A stretch of 64,000 nt of DNA from Panaeolus papilionaceus (lineage: Eukaryota; Basidiomycota; Agaricomycetes; Agaricales): NCBI GenBank assembly GCA_015501605.1, contig JADNRZ010000044.1:96448-160447 (forward strand), given 5' to 3'. Below the pieces are notes generated by a model. The model saw only the letters and a list, made by a program, of their open reading frames with translations. It searched no databases and was not told the DNA's origin. Shown here in pieces: positions 1-13,014 of this stretch (position 1 is the first letter of the stretch; each line of letters opens with the position of its first letter). The position numbers and the translations under genes are program-made.

Positions 1-3000
1 TCTGGGTCTGGGTCTGGGAATAGTCCGACGAGCAGGAGGAGAAAGAGGGCGTCACTTGCGAGCATGTCGAATTTCCATTTGACGGATTTTGAAGAGGAGG
101 ATGCGGAGGATTTGAGGGCGTCTACGGGGACGGCGAGAGAGAGGGATAGGGTGACCACTTCCAACACTAATTCCAACGGAAATGGGAATGGGAATGCCAA
201 CACAAGTACAGCGAGAGAGAAGCAGAGGGAGAGTCCTGTTAATGGGACGGGTGCGGGAGGGGCGAGGAGGAGAGCAGCATTGCCTAGAGAGTTTAGGTCG
301 GATTTGGCAGATGAGGGTGCAGAGAGGACGACGAGTTTGAGTAGACTGGGTGGAAGGAGGAGTGTTACAGGTGGATATGAGGATAATGAGAGCTGGAAGG
401 TGAGTTTGGGTGCATATATGCGCTTTTTCTTGATGATTTTTATTTATTTTGATATCTTTTTGTGGTTGTGGTTTGAAACTAACATTTTCTATTACTCTAG
501 CGTACTCAAGAACCTATGACACCCTACAGAGACACCACACTAGGTCGGTCATCCACACTACGCGAAACACGGCGTATTAGCGGTGGACCTGGGACGTCTA
601 ACCCAAGGTGGTCACCAGATGAGCTACGCACACCCGCTACAGTTCGCGATCACCACCATCAGCATCGGTATACGCCGTCCTTCAGCAACGAAGACAGACG
701 ACGCGAGCGGCATCAGTCTTTGAGGGGAGGGAGTGCAGAGAGCGCGTTGATGTGGAGTCCCGGGGGAAGGAGTGTTGTTGGAGAGGGCTTGAGAGCTGCT
801 GGGTTGATTAAGGATTCGCCGTCTCAAGACTCGTCGGTGGGGAGGAAGGGGATGACTTCGGCTGGGCCTGTGCAGGATGTGTTTAGGGATAGAGATAGAG
901 GTGGGGATAGAGAGAGGAGGGCGGAGTGGAGTCCTCAGGATGTGTTGGATGAGGGCAGGAGGAGGGTGTTGGGTGAGAGGGAGAGGGGCCCTGGAGGAGG
1001 AGCAGCAGAGAGGTACCCGCCTAGAGCTGCTACGTCCATGGCTCAGTATTCGTCCCTTGAAGATCACGATACGAGTCCTGAAACAAGACTTCGTGCACAT
1101 CGCAGTACCTACTCGCTCGTCACGCGAGATCCGGAGACGTTGGGTGGGGGGTCAAGCACGAGGCGAGCTGGGTCGGCGTTGAATCGGTATAGCGCGTCTG
1201 GAGCTACGCATTCGCCAATGCCGTCACCTGCTATCCTCCCTGCGCATCTTCAACAGGAACGTGTGGGTACCGCTAGTCCGTTTGGCAGTCGTCGCTTTAG
1301 TGCTCTCCCGCTTTCGTCCTCTGCCAACACGACGAATACAGCAAGTGGAGAGCATGTTAGGTTGATGCAGGACAGTCTGACGGTTTTTGAGAGTCAACTT
1401 TCAAAACTGTCTTCGTTATCGTCTTCCTCTTCATCTGGCCTGCATTCGTCGTCTTCTACAGCTGGTGGTGGAAATTCAACAACCCACGCAGAACTCCTAC
1501 GCAACGCACACAATATCGTCACAGCTCTGGACAGACTTTCCTCTCTCCTTCGCGCCAACCACGCCCATGCAGTGGAACAGCAGGTAGACATAGAAGTAGA
1601 CGGCGCTGAGCGTGTTTATTCAGCCCAAGAGGTGCTGGAGATGACGCGGAAGACAGCGGGGGAGATGAGAGAGGGGATGAGGGGCGCTGATGAGATGATT
1701 AGGGCGGTGACGGGGGTGTGGTTGGGGTTTGGGAGGGTGTTGAGAGATTTGGGTGGGCCTGGTGGGTCAACGTCTGCTGCAGCTGGTGCTGGGGAGTGGA
1801 CTGCGTCCCCTGTTACGCATACACGACAGATTAGTGTCGATGACTATGATGAGAGCCCGGAACATACGAGGAGTAGAGGGGCACCGAGTGCGTCTGGGTC
1901 TGGGGCTGCGTCGGGATCTGGGACAGGAGGGGAGGCCCAGAGTGGGAGGTTGAGTGTGGCGAGTAGGAGGAGTTGGGAGCCTGCAGATAGGACGGCCGGA
2001 CATAGAGAAGAGGCTCTGAGGAGGCTTGCGGGAGGGAGCACAGGGCATACGCAGACGAGGAGTGAGAGTGTGTTGGCGAGGGCGTCGCCTGCGACGTTCC
2101 AGAGGTTGAGGGATAGAGAGGGAAGGGAAAGGGAGAGTTTGGGAAGGGAGGGGCAGAGGGAGAGTCTCAGAGACCGCGATCAGTTCCGAGAGAGCAGAGA
2201 GAGCCTTCCTGCCCGTGATCAGTACAGGGTTAGCCTGCCCCCCACCCGTGATATCCAACGTGAACGCGACAGAGAAGTTATGCAGGAGACACCGTCAAGG
2301 CCGCCCAGACACAGCCAAAGCACGAGTGGAGTGGAGAGAAGACTGGGCATGCCGAGAGAGCAGAGAGATGTGATGCTTGTGAGCGAGCTGGGAGAGGTGA
2401 GAGGAGGAGGAGCGGGGGGGATGTCGACGTTTGATTCGCAGGAGACTGTGCATGCTGCTGCGTCAAGTGGAAGCGGGAGGGAATATGAACATGCCTATGA
2501 ACCTGCACCGTCGCCGAGTCCTGCGAGCAGGCAGTTGCAGTTGCCACGCAGCACGACGAGTGCGGCGGGTGCGAGTCCTCTGGAGAGGGTGAGGGCGTTG
2601 CCTGCTGGGACGCCCTTGCTTGACGGAAAACGACTCCCTGGGACGCCGTTGGAGACTTTTAGAAGGTTACCTGGGACACCGTTGGTGGAGGGGAGGAGGC
2701 TGCCTAGTACGCCATTGGAGGGGACGAGGAAACTGCCGACGACGCCTTTGGAAGGAACAAGAAAATTGCCGCCCCTTGATATCCCGAAACCGATCCCTGC
2801 TCTTCCATCTGAACGCCGATCTAGGTCTACGCTGGATTCGAGTGCCAATTCGTCTAGTGCTGGGGATAGTGCGAGTGGTGGTGGGAATGGGAGCACAGGA
2901 ACAGGATCTGGGACCTCTTCAAGGAGGAGATTGACGATCCGCGGGACGGCACCATCGTTTCCGACGCTGACGACGCCGAGTAATGCAGCTGCTGTGTTGA

Positions 3001-3605
3001 CGCCTCATACGGTGTCGAATTCGCCGGTTAGTGAGAGGCCGAGGACGGGAGCGGGGGGCATGGTGAGGAGTGAGAGCTCGAAGAGTGGGTTGAGTGGTGT
3101 TAGTGGGAACAGTGGTGGACAAGGGAGGGCGCAGGTTACGTTTTCGAGGCCTGGTCCTGAGGGGGGTGTTGAGGCTCAGCTGACGGATACGTTGGATAAG
3201 GCACGGAAGAGGACGTTGAGCGCGACGTCTCCCCCCGGTAGTGCTGGGCTTGGGGCGTCTGCTGGCTCGTCGAGAGCGGGACAGGATGTTGTGAGGGATG
3301 TGGGGAGAATGGAGAGGGAGAGGGCGGCGAGTGCGATGCTTACCCCCGTGTCTGGGCCTGAGACGAGTGATAGGGAGAGTAGGAGGAGGACGTTGGGGAG
3401 TCGGATTAGTAGTGCGAGATATGGTGATGAGGGGGATGCCCGTGATGGGAGAGAAAGTGCAGCGGCGAGAGCTGCAGCTGCGGCTGTTGTGCATGCTGCT
3501 GATCGGAGTGCTGCGAGTAGGATTTTGCAGCCTACGCAGAGTAGTGCTGCGAGGGGGTCGCCTAGGGAGCGGAGGAGGACTGTTACGGATGTGTTCCCTG
3601 CGTAG
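1..3605 (+). CDS. Long low-complexity Ser/Arg/Gly-rich protein, 5' partial
   Basis: The reading frame is already open at base 1 and runs to 399. An intron at 400-500 (GTGAGT...CTCTAG) is phase 0, and the frame continues from 501 to the stop at 3603-3605, giving at least 1167 residues. An in-frame ATG at 64 is possible, but the open frame upstream argues that the true start lies outside the window. Most of the protein is predicted disorder: runs of Ser, Gly, Arg and Glu, and many SP/TP sites that could be kinase targets. The only region that looks ordered is a helical stretch at about residues 417-550 of the visible part, with an Ala/Glu/Met-rich amphipathic pattern. A short tandem repeat of LPxTPL type follows near residues 830-890. 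I do not recognise the family. A scaffold, cytoskeletal or signalling role is only a guess from composition. Confidence 0.7.
2598..2775 (+). repeat. Coding tandem repeat, about 33 bases, LPxTPL motif
   Basis: Five consecutive imperfect repeats of about 11 residues share the pattern LPxTPLxxxRx (for example LPGTPLETFRR, LPSTPLEGTRK). A sixth, truncated copy starts with LPPLDIP. Each copy carries a Thr-Pro and a basic pair, so it could be a multivalent phosphosite or docking array. Confidence 0.8.
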
Positions 3606-5635
3606 TGGGATTGGTGGGTTTTGCTTTTTCTTAAGAGGGAGTATTGATGTTGATGATTTTTTTGTTTTGTAGCAGGGGATTTGGGATTTCAACTCTTTTC
3701 TGTTTTTCTGATTATTTTTTTTTGGTCAATTGTTCCGATTTCTTTTTCTCTTTCTTGATCAGTTTTCATGTCTCGTTTTGTTAACTCTATTTATCAAGTT
3801 CACGTTCTCGCCGTCAGACTCTTTTTCTCTTTCTCTCTCCCCTTTTCTGTCTCCTCATAATTTTTTCCGCTTCTCGTTCTTGGCTCAAAAGAAAGAACTT
3901 TGAGGTTCACTGTTTGCTGTGCAGGCATGGACGGAATTCTCCACCAACCAAAAAGTATCTGGGCTGGGGGTGCATCTCCCTTCCTAATCATTACCACAAG
4001 CACCTTGTCGACTGTCTCAGGCGTATACCCTTTCACCTGACCACCATATTCACCACCAACGCGCCTTAATTTCCAGTATGCCATACCACACAACCAACAC
4101 ACACTATGCCCCCATTACCACCTTCATTATCGCCTCACTGTCATTATCGCGACCAGCATTACGCGTTATTGCCGTATCTTTATGCTACCACTGCCACTTG
4201 TCCTTGGGCTGAAAATTACAGTCGTTTAGGGTTTTTACCCCGGAAATTCATCACCATTGTTCTCATGTTGGGCTTCCTCCCCTTGGACCGTTGTTGTCGG
4301 GGTCACTCAATGCCCTTGACCGTTCATTGCCATACGTCGTCAACCACACCACATCATGTTATAACACATTATCTATGCACACCACCGTTCTTTTGTCCTT
4401 GCCGTTATATTACCCCCTCGCACTACTACTTTACTTTACCTCACCTCTCTTATACCTTTCCCTTACCCTACAATTTTGCGCTTTTGGTGGTTTTGTGGTC
4501 GATTCTGTATATGGTTCCTTGAAGTCTCGTTCACAAATTCGTTCTTCCTCCTCCATACTTCATACTTTTGTTTTGCCGCCCCCACACTTCATACCTTTGT
4601 TCATTCCCCCATTACAACGCGTTTCTCATCTCTGTTTATCACTCGTTGCCCATCCCGCATATATATCCTCTACTTCCACCTTCACGTCCAATCCCATCAC
4701 CATCACCATACCCCATTCCTGGTTGAATAGCCCTCCTCAACTGACACTCATTCAATAAGTACTGTATAGTCTCGTTCCTGTCTTTCCCTCTACTTTTATT
4801 TCCTTTTTCTCATTTCTTCCCCTCTCTTCATTTTTTTTCTTGGCCCTTTTGGTCTTCTCGTCTTGGTCTCAGCTCAAGTTCGTTTTTTGCCCGTATCTGT
4901 CTCTTGTGTGTTTTTTACTTAGTATCAAGCTACTCGTCCTCAGATTTTTTATTTTATTCTCAATCCATCATCGTTTCTTGACTCTGCATCCGCAATACAT
5001 TTTTCTTTTCTCTCTGTTTGTGTCTGCCTCTGCTCGTTTCTTACTCAAGAGCGAGAATTTCATTCCTCTTCGCCTTTACTTATTACTTGCGGTATCGGTG
5101 CTGACTGAACTGACCTCATTTTGGCTCGTTCTTTGCGTATTAATAGTTTATGTATTGGTGGAGTAATACCTTGAACTTGAACATGACTAAGTAGCGACAT
5201 CTGAAGTTGACATTTACGAACCCATTGCGTTGTCCATACACCGCCACTCACAATTGTATCGTAAAGTCAGAGGTTCAAGTTGGTCAGTGGAGCGGTCATT
5301 GAAATACCACGCGGTTATCATCATTTATACACCGGGTGACCCTAAGCGATGTTATTCAATTGCCATTCACGCCGCGAGACATGGCTCATGCCATCACAAG
5401 CTATTTTAATCCCGACCTCTAGCGTCGCAGATATTCCAGGCCATGTCATATCTCTCCGAAGAATGTCGCGAGGCAAGCCATGGACGGTGATAAGTATGAG
5501 CCACCCCTGATTCGTCCTTTGTTGAATTGTTCATCGTTCCCATATCTTCCTCTCCTACCTCGTTCACTCATATCGGAATCCTCTTTTTGCATCACCGTAT
5601 CTAGCTAGAGCTATTGCAACTGGCTACTGAAGAAG
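3606..5635. other. Intergenic, pyrimidine-rich spacer
   Basis: This two-kilobase gap is strongly C/T-rich on the plus strand from about 3640 to 5050, including T-runs just after the upstream stop that may aid transcript termination. Several open frames exist, but they only reflect the skewed composition (His/Pro/Ser/Leu/Phe-rich, no recognisable domain, no paired splice sites). I see no gene. The last few hundred bases must hold the promoter of the ABC transporter. Confidence 0.6.
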
Positions 5636-8600
5636 ATGGCCATGTTGGACAGTCTTCAGATCCCTGTTGTGCTGGCTTGTCTTTCTGTTGTGGTCCAGCC
5701 GTTATGGACATTGTCATCGGAAAAGGAGAGCCACGTCAGTTCAGATCCTGATCCCGAGTCTGAGGCAAGGCGCGACATCTCTATTGGACTCTACAAGCTG
5801 AAGAAAGCGGTTCAGGCGAATGGTGGTTCAGTATCGTTTGCTCTGTACACAGTCAGATTTGCAGCTTTGATTGCGCTGGTGGTGTTATCCCGCGACTCGT
5901 TGGGGAGAGGTGCGAGTGGTTGCTTGGATAGGTCCGCAGTATATCAAGCTCAGTGCTCGAAAACGCTCATCGGATGGACATATGTGAGTCTTTCAACTCC
6001 TTAAACTTATACTCATATGAAGATGGAGGGATTGTTTACCGTTGCCAGTTATACTTGACCATTCTGGCTGGATTTGCGTTGTCTTGTGCCGCCTCATGGC
6101 GCAGAGTCGCCTCCAAAGCTGTCGGAATCATCATATTCGTAACCTGGGCTGTCTACGTCTACAGGGACATCTGGCCACTTGCAACATTTACGCTGGAACC
6201 TCAAGATGCTGTCGAAGGGGTCGTCATATGGTACAAAATCGCATTGCTCACTGTGGCAGGTGTGATTGTACCACTCCTTGTTCCTCGGGAATATGTGCCT
6301 ATTGATCCAAAGGTACGTTCATGATCACTTTCCTCGTTTATACAGATAAGCAAGAAATACTCATTTCGTTTTGGACGACGGTCCATAGCACCCCATGCCT
6401 ATCCCCGCACCCCAACAAACGGCGCCCTGGCTATCCCTCGCAACATTCACCTTCCTCGACCCGTTGATCATGCTCGGATACCGCGTTCCTCATTTACCAG
6501 CTGATCAGCTCCCTCCACTTACGGATTACGATGATTCGCGGAATCAGACTGCGCGAGCATTCACTGTGTGTCTGAATGATATCTTATTAAATTCCTTTTC
6601 TTATGTACCTGAAAATTTGTTTTACATGCTCAGAAATTGGACCCCTTCCAAGGTGCCCCAGATAGACATTTGTTTTTTGGGTTCCTTGTGCATTTCAGTA
6701 GGTTTCTTGCGTTGTTTCTTCTTCTGTTCTTGAATTTTTCTAACACCTGATCGCAGAACAAGAATACGCCATAATGGTGCTCGCCATCCTCCTCGAATCG
6801 CTCCTCGGAACAGCAGCGCCAATCGGTCTAAACCGGACTCTCAAGTGCGTATCCTCTCTGCCACAAACATAATTATATACCATTTGCTTATCCTCCTCTC
6901 CACAGCTATCTCGAAACCCAAGGCAAAGACGCCATCATCCGTCCCTGGTTCTGGGTCCTGTGGCTCTTCATCGGTCCCGTCGCATACTCCATGTCCGAGC
7001 ACCTCTACTTGTACACGGCCACGGGCGTCCGGGTGCAAACAAGGAGCATTATAACACAGCTGGTGTTTGAGCATAGTCTGCGGGTGCGGTTGGCTGCTGA
7101 TGCTGCTGGGGATAAATCAAAGAAGACGGGGCAAGGCGAACACGATAAGAAGGATGAGAAGAAAACAAAGAATTTGTTGGGAAGGATTAATAACTCTGTT
7201 ACCTCTGATGCGTCGAGTATCCTTGATGGTACTGATTGGTTGAATCTTGGTAGGTTTCTGTTCACCTATGGTATTGTGTTTTTCTCAATGTGTTGCTTTG
7301 CAGTCCTGCTGGTACCGCTTCAGGTTTCGGTTATTATGGTTTTGCTTTATGGGATATTGGGGTTGAGGTGAGTCGAAATGATCTGGCTGTGATGAATATT
7401 TTCTAATGAACCCGTTATTCAGTGCACTGGTCGCGCTGGTATCCTTGATTCTCATTGGACCAATAGCTGGGTGGACAGGTAGCTGGATAGGATCTACGAC
7501 GAAGCGTAAGATGGAAAAGGTACGACTACCCCCGTGTTTAAACTATGTCACCAGTTCTAACCTAGTTATGCTGTTAGACAGACGCCCGAGTGCAGAAGAT
7601 CACTGAAGGTATTTCAGCTTCACTCCCTTACACTCCCCTATATCGTCTCTGATATCAAATCCCAATCAACCAGCCGTCTCAGTCATTCGGATGGTCAAAC
7701 TCTTCGGTTGGGAGAAGAGGATGATCGATATGATTACCGAAGCGCGAGTGGAGGAGCTTAGGTTACTATTCAGGATGAAGGTTTATTCGCCTTCCTCTTG
7801 TGCGATTGACGCTCATGTACTAATACAAATTAAATTGCAATGTAGGTTATCGAGAAATTGACATCCATGATCAGGTACATTCTTCATCTCTATTAATACA
7901 AGTACCCAACCTGATTCTCCTCGGAATTGTTCAGCATGTTCCTCCCGGTCGCAGCCCAATGGGTCACATATGCCACGTACACGGCTATCATGAAGCAAGA
8001 GCTTGTTCGTACGTCGTCTTCTCTCTTCATCTTTCAAGTTATACATAGTTTGAACGGCTTCTATAACAGCATCTAAAATATTCCCGACATTGTCACTGTT
8101 CGTCATTTTGCGTAACCAGCTCATGAGAATCTCATGGCAATATAATTCCGTCGTCCAAGGTACACATATATCCACTGCTTTTTCAACCTTTAAAGCACAA
8201 TCGCTAATGTATTGCTGCAGCGAAGGTATCACTCGATCGTGTCGACGCTCTCCTGCGCAAGACGGAACTTCTTGATGCCTACTCATCCATTCAAACTCCC
8301 CAAAGCATTCCATCACACGAGCACAGAATTGGATTCAGTCAGGTCTCGTATACATGGTCTGCAAATGAGGATGTAACTGGTCGTCAATCGTTTGTTTTGA
8401 AATTCCCAGATGAGGTCGTGTTCAAAGAGGAAAAACTGAATCTTATTACCGGCCCAACGTGCGTTCATGTGGTCATTTCTTGAAATTCCTTTCGTTGGCT
8501 GACAATGTCACAGAGGATCTGGTAAAACCGCCATTCTACTTGCCCTTTTAGGTGCGCTTCTTCACCTTGACGCAGATTGCGAATAGGACTCGACCATTTT

Positions 8601-11600
8601 ATCGCATTTTAGGAGAATTGCATCTCAAGAAATTATCGCCCGATTCCTGGTGTAATCTCCCCAGAGAAGGAGGTGTCGCATATGCCTCTCAAGAAGGCTG
8701 GGTCCTCAGCACGACTATTCGGCAGAATATTTTGTTTGGGTCGGCGTATGACGAAGAAAGGTATAGAAAAGGTATGTGTTTGCGGGGTTCATTTATACCT
8801 GTGGGGTCCCATATATGAAGGCTTATGCTACACTTCAGTTATCAAGCAGTGTGCATTGGACCGTGATCTTGATCTGTTTGAGGCCGGGGACGAGACGGAG
8901 GTTGGAGAAAGGGGTTTAACGTTGAGGTATGTAAAAAAAATTCGATGACGTTCTGTACACAGCTCTCATTCTCATTCATATCGCTTATAGTGGCGGTCAA
9001 AAGGCGCGGGTTACCCTCGCCAGAGCGGTTTATTCTAGGGCCAAGGTGTTGCTCTTGGATGATATATTTGCTGCTCTGGATGTGCATACGTACGTTATTT
9101 TTATTCACAAAATACCCTCGGTTTACTGATTCACCCCATAGGTCAGCTTCAATTGCAAGTGAATGCTTTGCAGGAGATTTGATGCGAGACAGGACTGTCC
9201 TCCTTGTGGTAATACGAATCGTTGAAGGATCCCCTGATTAAGCTCACTGTATTAAACAGACGCACAACATCCCACTCGTTTTACCTCTGTGCGAGTTCAT
9301 GGTCAACATTGCAGCTGATGGCACCATCAGAACAGAGAATCTCGTACCATCTCCCGACAAGGTGGTAGACATTCTCCAAGAAGTTGAACAAAAAGAACAA
9401 GCAGATGTTATCGAGGGGGATATCAAGGCATTCCCTACAGACGATGTGAAGAACGCTAATAAGAACGACGGAAAGCTGGTACTAGCCGAGGAAATCAAAG
9501 AGGGACATTTGACGTGGCGCTCATTCAAACTCTTGCTTTCTGGTATAGGAGGGAAGAGACCCATCCTGTTCTTCACGGCGTGGATAATCGTGTTGTTCAT
9601 CGCCGACTTCATCAACATTGGTCGAGCTTGGTATTTGGGATATTGGGGCTCTCAGTATGAAACTCATGCCCCTTCGGAGGTCGATGTTAACTTGTGAGTC
9701 TGAAATTATCGTTTTGGTGTCTCGAGCATGTTTACTCAATCCTCCTTACGCGCAAATATCCAGCTATTTGTTGGTCTTTGGTGGCCTGCTGGTACTCTCT
9801 CGGATTCAAGTCGGGGTGGCAGACGCATTCACCGTGTTTGGAAGTATTAGAGCGTCGAGGACCATCCACGCTCGTCTCGTCACCTCAGTCTTTTCTAGCA
9901 CTCTAAGGTGACTTGTTTTTTTCATGCTCAAACTGCTCGACACTGAAAATCTCTTCGTCCTGCAGGTGGCTCGACCAGACGCCTACTGGTCGTATTCTCG
10001 CTCGTTGCACAGAGGATATAGGGGTTGTGGACCGTAATATCACCCAATCATTAACATGGGTCTTGATCCAAGGCATCGGGGTGATCAGCAGAACGATATC
10101 CATCGCCTTGTTCAGCCCTATCTTTCTCCTGCTTGGTATGGTCGCTATGGTTGCAGGTCTCACCGTTGGGAATTTGTACTTGAAAGCTCAGCTCTCCGTG
10201 AAGCGTGAAAAGAGGTGAGCTGATTGCATGCTCAACATTCACGTTTGTTCTGACGGGGAGTAGCAATGCCCTCGCGCCTATGCTTGCGCACTTTTCAGCC
10301 TCTATGCATGGTCTGGGTACGTTCTTTGCTTGCTACATCCGAATTATCAAACTTAAGGAACACTTGCGTACCAGTTTCCATCCGCGCGTACGGTGCAGAG
10401 CAGACATTTAAGCAGGAAAGTATGGAGAGATTGAACCACTTCGTTCGCATCAGCAGGACGAGTTTCAACCTTAATCGATGGGTGGGATTGAGGATCGACT
10501 CATTGGGTGCTCTTTTGACTGCGTCCATGGCAGCTTTCCTTGTTTATGGAAAGCAGATTGGAGCGTCGAACACTGGGTTTTCTTTGATGTTTACCTCGGA
10601 GTTCTGCATTTTCCTGTTCTGGGCGATTCGAATTTTCAACGATCTCGAAGTCGAGTGTAATAGGTGTGTATTAGCGTTGCATGTCTTCTTAATTAACAAT
10701 ATTATTATCCTGTAGTCTGGAACGCATTCAAGCATACATCGATATCGAACACGAATACCCTGCAACCGAAGCCGGTAAGCCTCCAGCAGCATGGCCGATG
10801 ACCGGCGACCTGCGGGTGGAAGGCTTGTCTGCTCGATACTCCAAGGTACGTACACACGTCAGCCACAGACCCCTCGATGCCGTATATTGACTGGCCCTTA
10901 CCCGTGCAGACCGGTCCAGCTGTCCTTCACAACGTTTCCTTCCATATTCAATCTGGCCTCCGGGTCGGGGTCGGTGAGTGACGATCTCCTAACCGAGCCA
11001 TCGATGCCTCGACGCTCTTCATTTAAACTGACACGATTCATTTGCGTGCTATCTATAGTTGGAAGGACTGGAAGTGGGAAGGTAACAGTCATTTCCATCT
11101 TTACGAAAATGAGCAATTTCATAGTCATGACTATCCCCAGAGCTCGCTTACCCTCGCCCTTCTTCGATGCATTACAACCGAGGGAGAAGTTTATTACGAC
11201 GGTCTCCCCACCAGCCGTATTAACCTGGACGACCTCAGGTCGAAAATAACCATCATCCCACAAACGGTATGCGGGTATTATTCGGCGCATTTCTTTGATC
11301 GCTCAAGCTGATATAAGACCGCGTTTGTAGCCCGAACTTTTGAGCGGTATGCAGTTTGACGTTTAGTCTTCAAGGTAAAATTAATGATCAAATGACGATA
11401 TTTTAGGCACACTCCGGCAGAACCTTGATCCATTTGGACAGTTCGACGATGCGACTCTGAACGATACCCTTCGTGCTTCAGGACTCTATTCCGTTCAGGA
11501 AGAAGGAATTGAAGGTCGCATTAACCTGGATACTGTTATTGCAGGAGGAGGAAGTAATCTCTCAGTCGGACAGCGTCAGATTTTGGCTCTGGCGAGGGCT

Positions 11601-12142
11601 ATGCTTCGCGAAAGCAAGCTTCTTATTCTCGATGAAGGTGTGTTCCGGCATTTACGGTCTAGTGGCAGTTATTTCATCTATTTGACGTCTGTTTATTCAG
11701 CTACCTCTGCGATCGGTAATTTGCTTACATGTCGTCCTGTGATCTTGTTTCTAACCATTTGGGTTTACAGACTACAAGACGGATGCAATCATACAGGACA
11801 CCTTGAGGAATCAGTTAGGCTCCGATGTAACTGTGATCACTGTCGCACATCGTTTACATACCATAATGGATTCGGACAGAATTGTAAGTTACAATGTTTA
11901 TCCGACATTTAGTTCCATGAAGGTGCTGACAATCTCGAAGCTGGTTTTGGACGCAGGACGGATGGTCAGTCAAGATTGATTGACGAAATTTCACTTGAAG
12001 CTGATTTCTCCTATAGGCAGAGTTTGATACTCCTGCCAACTTACTCCTAAACCCCAAGAGCATGTTGCGGGGCTTGGTTGAGAACAGTAAAGACGCAGAG
12101 GCTCTGTTTATGAAGGCAGGGGCTACGATCGACTCCACGTAA
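5636..12142 (+). CDS. ABC transporter, ABCC/MRP type, full length
   Basis: This is an ATP-driven membrane exporter of the multidrug-resistance-associated family, probably in the plasma or vacuolar membrane. Thirty-four exons add up to 4503 bases, 1500 residues. Exons: 5636-5983, 6049-6312, 6389-6565, 6634-6697, 6757-6844, 6906-7249, 7304-7367, 7423-7519, 7578-7608, 7674-7780, 7846-7874, 7935-8008, 8070-8159, 8221-8458, 8514-8551, 8613-8771, 8839-8926, 8991-9089, 9142-9208, 9260-9693, 9764-9907, 9966-10214, 10264-10316, 10375-10663, 10716-10845, 10910-10973, 11059-11081, 11141-11266, 11331-11346, 11407-11637, 11701-11715, 11771-11883, 11941-11964, 12017-12142. Order: N-terminal hydrophobic TMD0-like segment, first membrane domain, NBD1 (GPTGSGKT, LSGGQ, LLLDD, with Asp where catalytic Glu is usual, as in many MRP NBD1s), second membrane domain, NBD2 (GRTGSGK, LSVGQ, LLILDEATSA, AHRLH). 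All key motifs are present and all junctions keep frame, so the gene looks functional. The substrate cannot be inferred. Start 5636 was chosen as the first ATG; 5642 is an alternative. Confidence 0.93.
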
Positions 12143-13014
12143 CCCTAGGTTTGCTTGTTGTGCTTTCTCTATGACGATCCTTTGCAGCTACATTTTGGGT
12201 GAAGCAGGAGATTCTACGTTAGTAGTCTACTGTAAAGTTAGGGGCAATACCTGCTCGGCGCTCAGCATTTTTACACAATTGATCACATTCACCACCTCGC
12301 TCAACGTCTTCAGGCTTGGGGACCGGAGTCTAACCGATCGTAGCTTTCAGATTGACCACTGGCGACGGGCACAATTACAATAAAGATACGAGGCATGCCA
12401 ATGTCATGATCTGCGCGGATTTACTCCTATGACTTCAACGCTCGGCTAGTGTTATCGAATCGTCCCACACCTCGGTTGTTTAATCTCATTCATATAACTT
12501 GATCTTTCAGATACCTTTCCGTGCAAACTTAGAATGAGCTTTGCGAACTTAGCAGTTGAGAACAAACTTTTCAATGAACGTCGAATGATTCGGGGTTCGG
12601 CCATGTGCTGATGGGCATTTCAAGATCAGCCGGCGCCGATTCGCTCAATTCCCTGGAATTTCGGCATTCAGCTCTTCCAAAAATATCTCCACTCACAAGG
12701 TTGGGCAATAAATCTAAACTTCCCGGTAATACTTTCCCTCGTCACGGTAGGAGACGTGGATGACATGTCGGTGATATGCGATGTGGCCTGTAATTACCGA
12801 AAGCGTCAAAGGGTTTCTGGCCTATCTCGACCGTATAGCCTCCCGATGAGGTATCAGATTTTTCCAGTCCCTTGAGATTACCAATGGGGTCTTCAATTGA
12901 ACTCACATTGAATGCGTCCGGTCATGACCTCAGTTCTTCTGCCCGAGGCTATCCGGTTTAGTTATAAAAGGGCAGAAAACAACACCCTCCCCCACAATTT
13001 CGTATCTTTTCGTC
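12143..13014. other. Intergenic region between ABC transporter and NTF2-like gene
   Basis: No convincing coding frame or RNA gene is seen. The right end contains the TATA box of the next gene. Confidence 0.6.
12963..12970 (+). promoter_or_regulatory. TATA box of the NTF2-like gene
   Basis: TATAAAAG lies 52 bases upstream of the ATG at 13015, the expected spacing for a fungal gene with a very short 5' leader. Confidence 0.65.

Noticed and set aside
2919..3692. 257-codon minus-strand frame opposite the first gene
   Set aside because: Shadow of the GC-rich coding strand, Arg/Thr/Pro-rich and without splice or domain support.
4106..5166. Several plus-strand frames in the C/T-rich spacer
   Set aside because: Composition-driven His/Ser/Leu/Phe strings; no start context, intron pattern or family.
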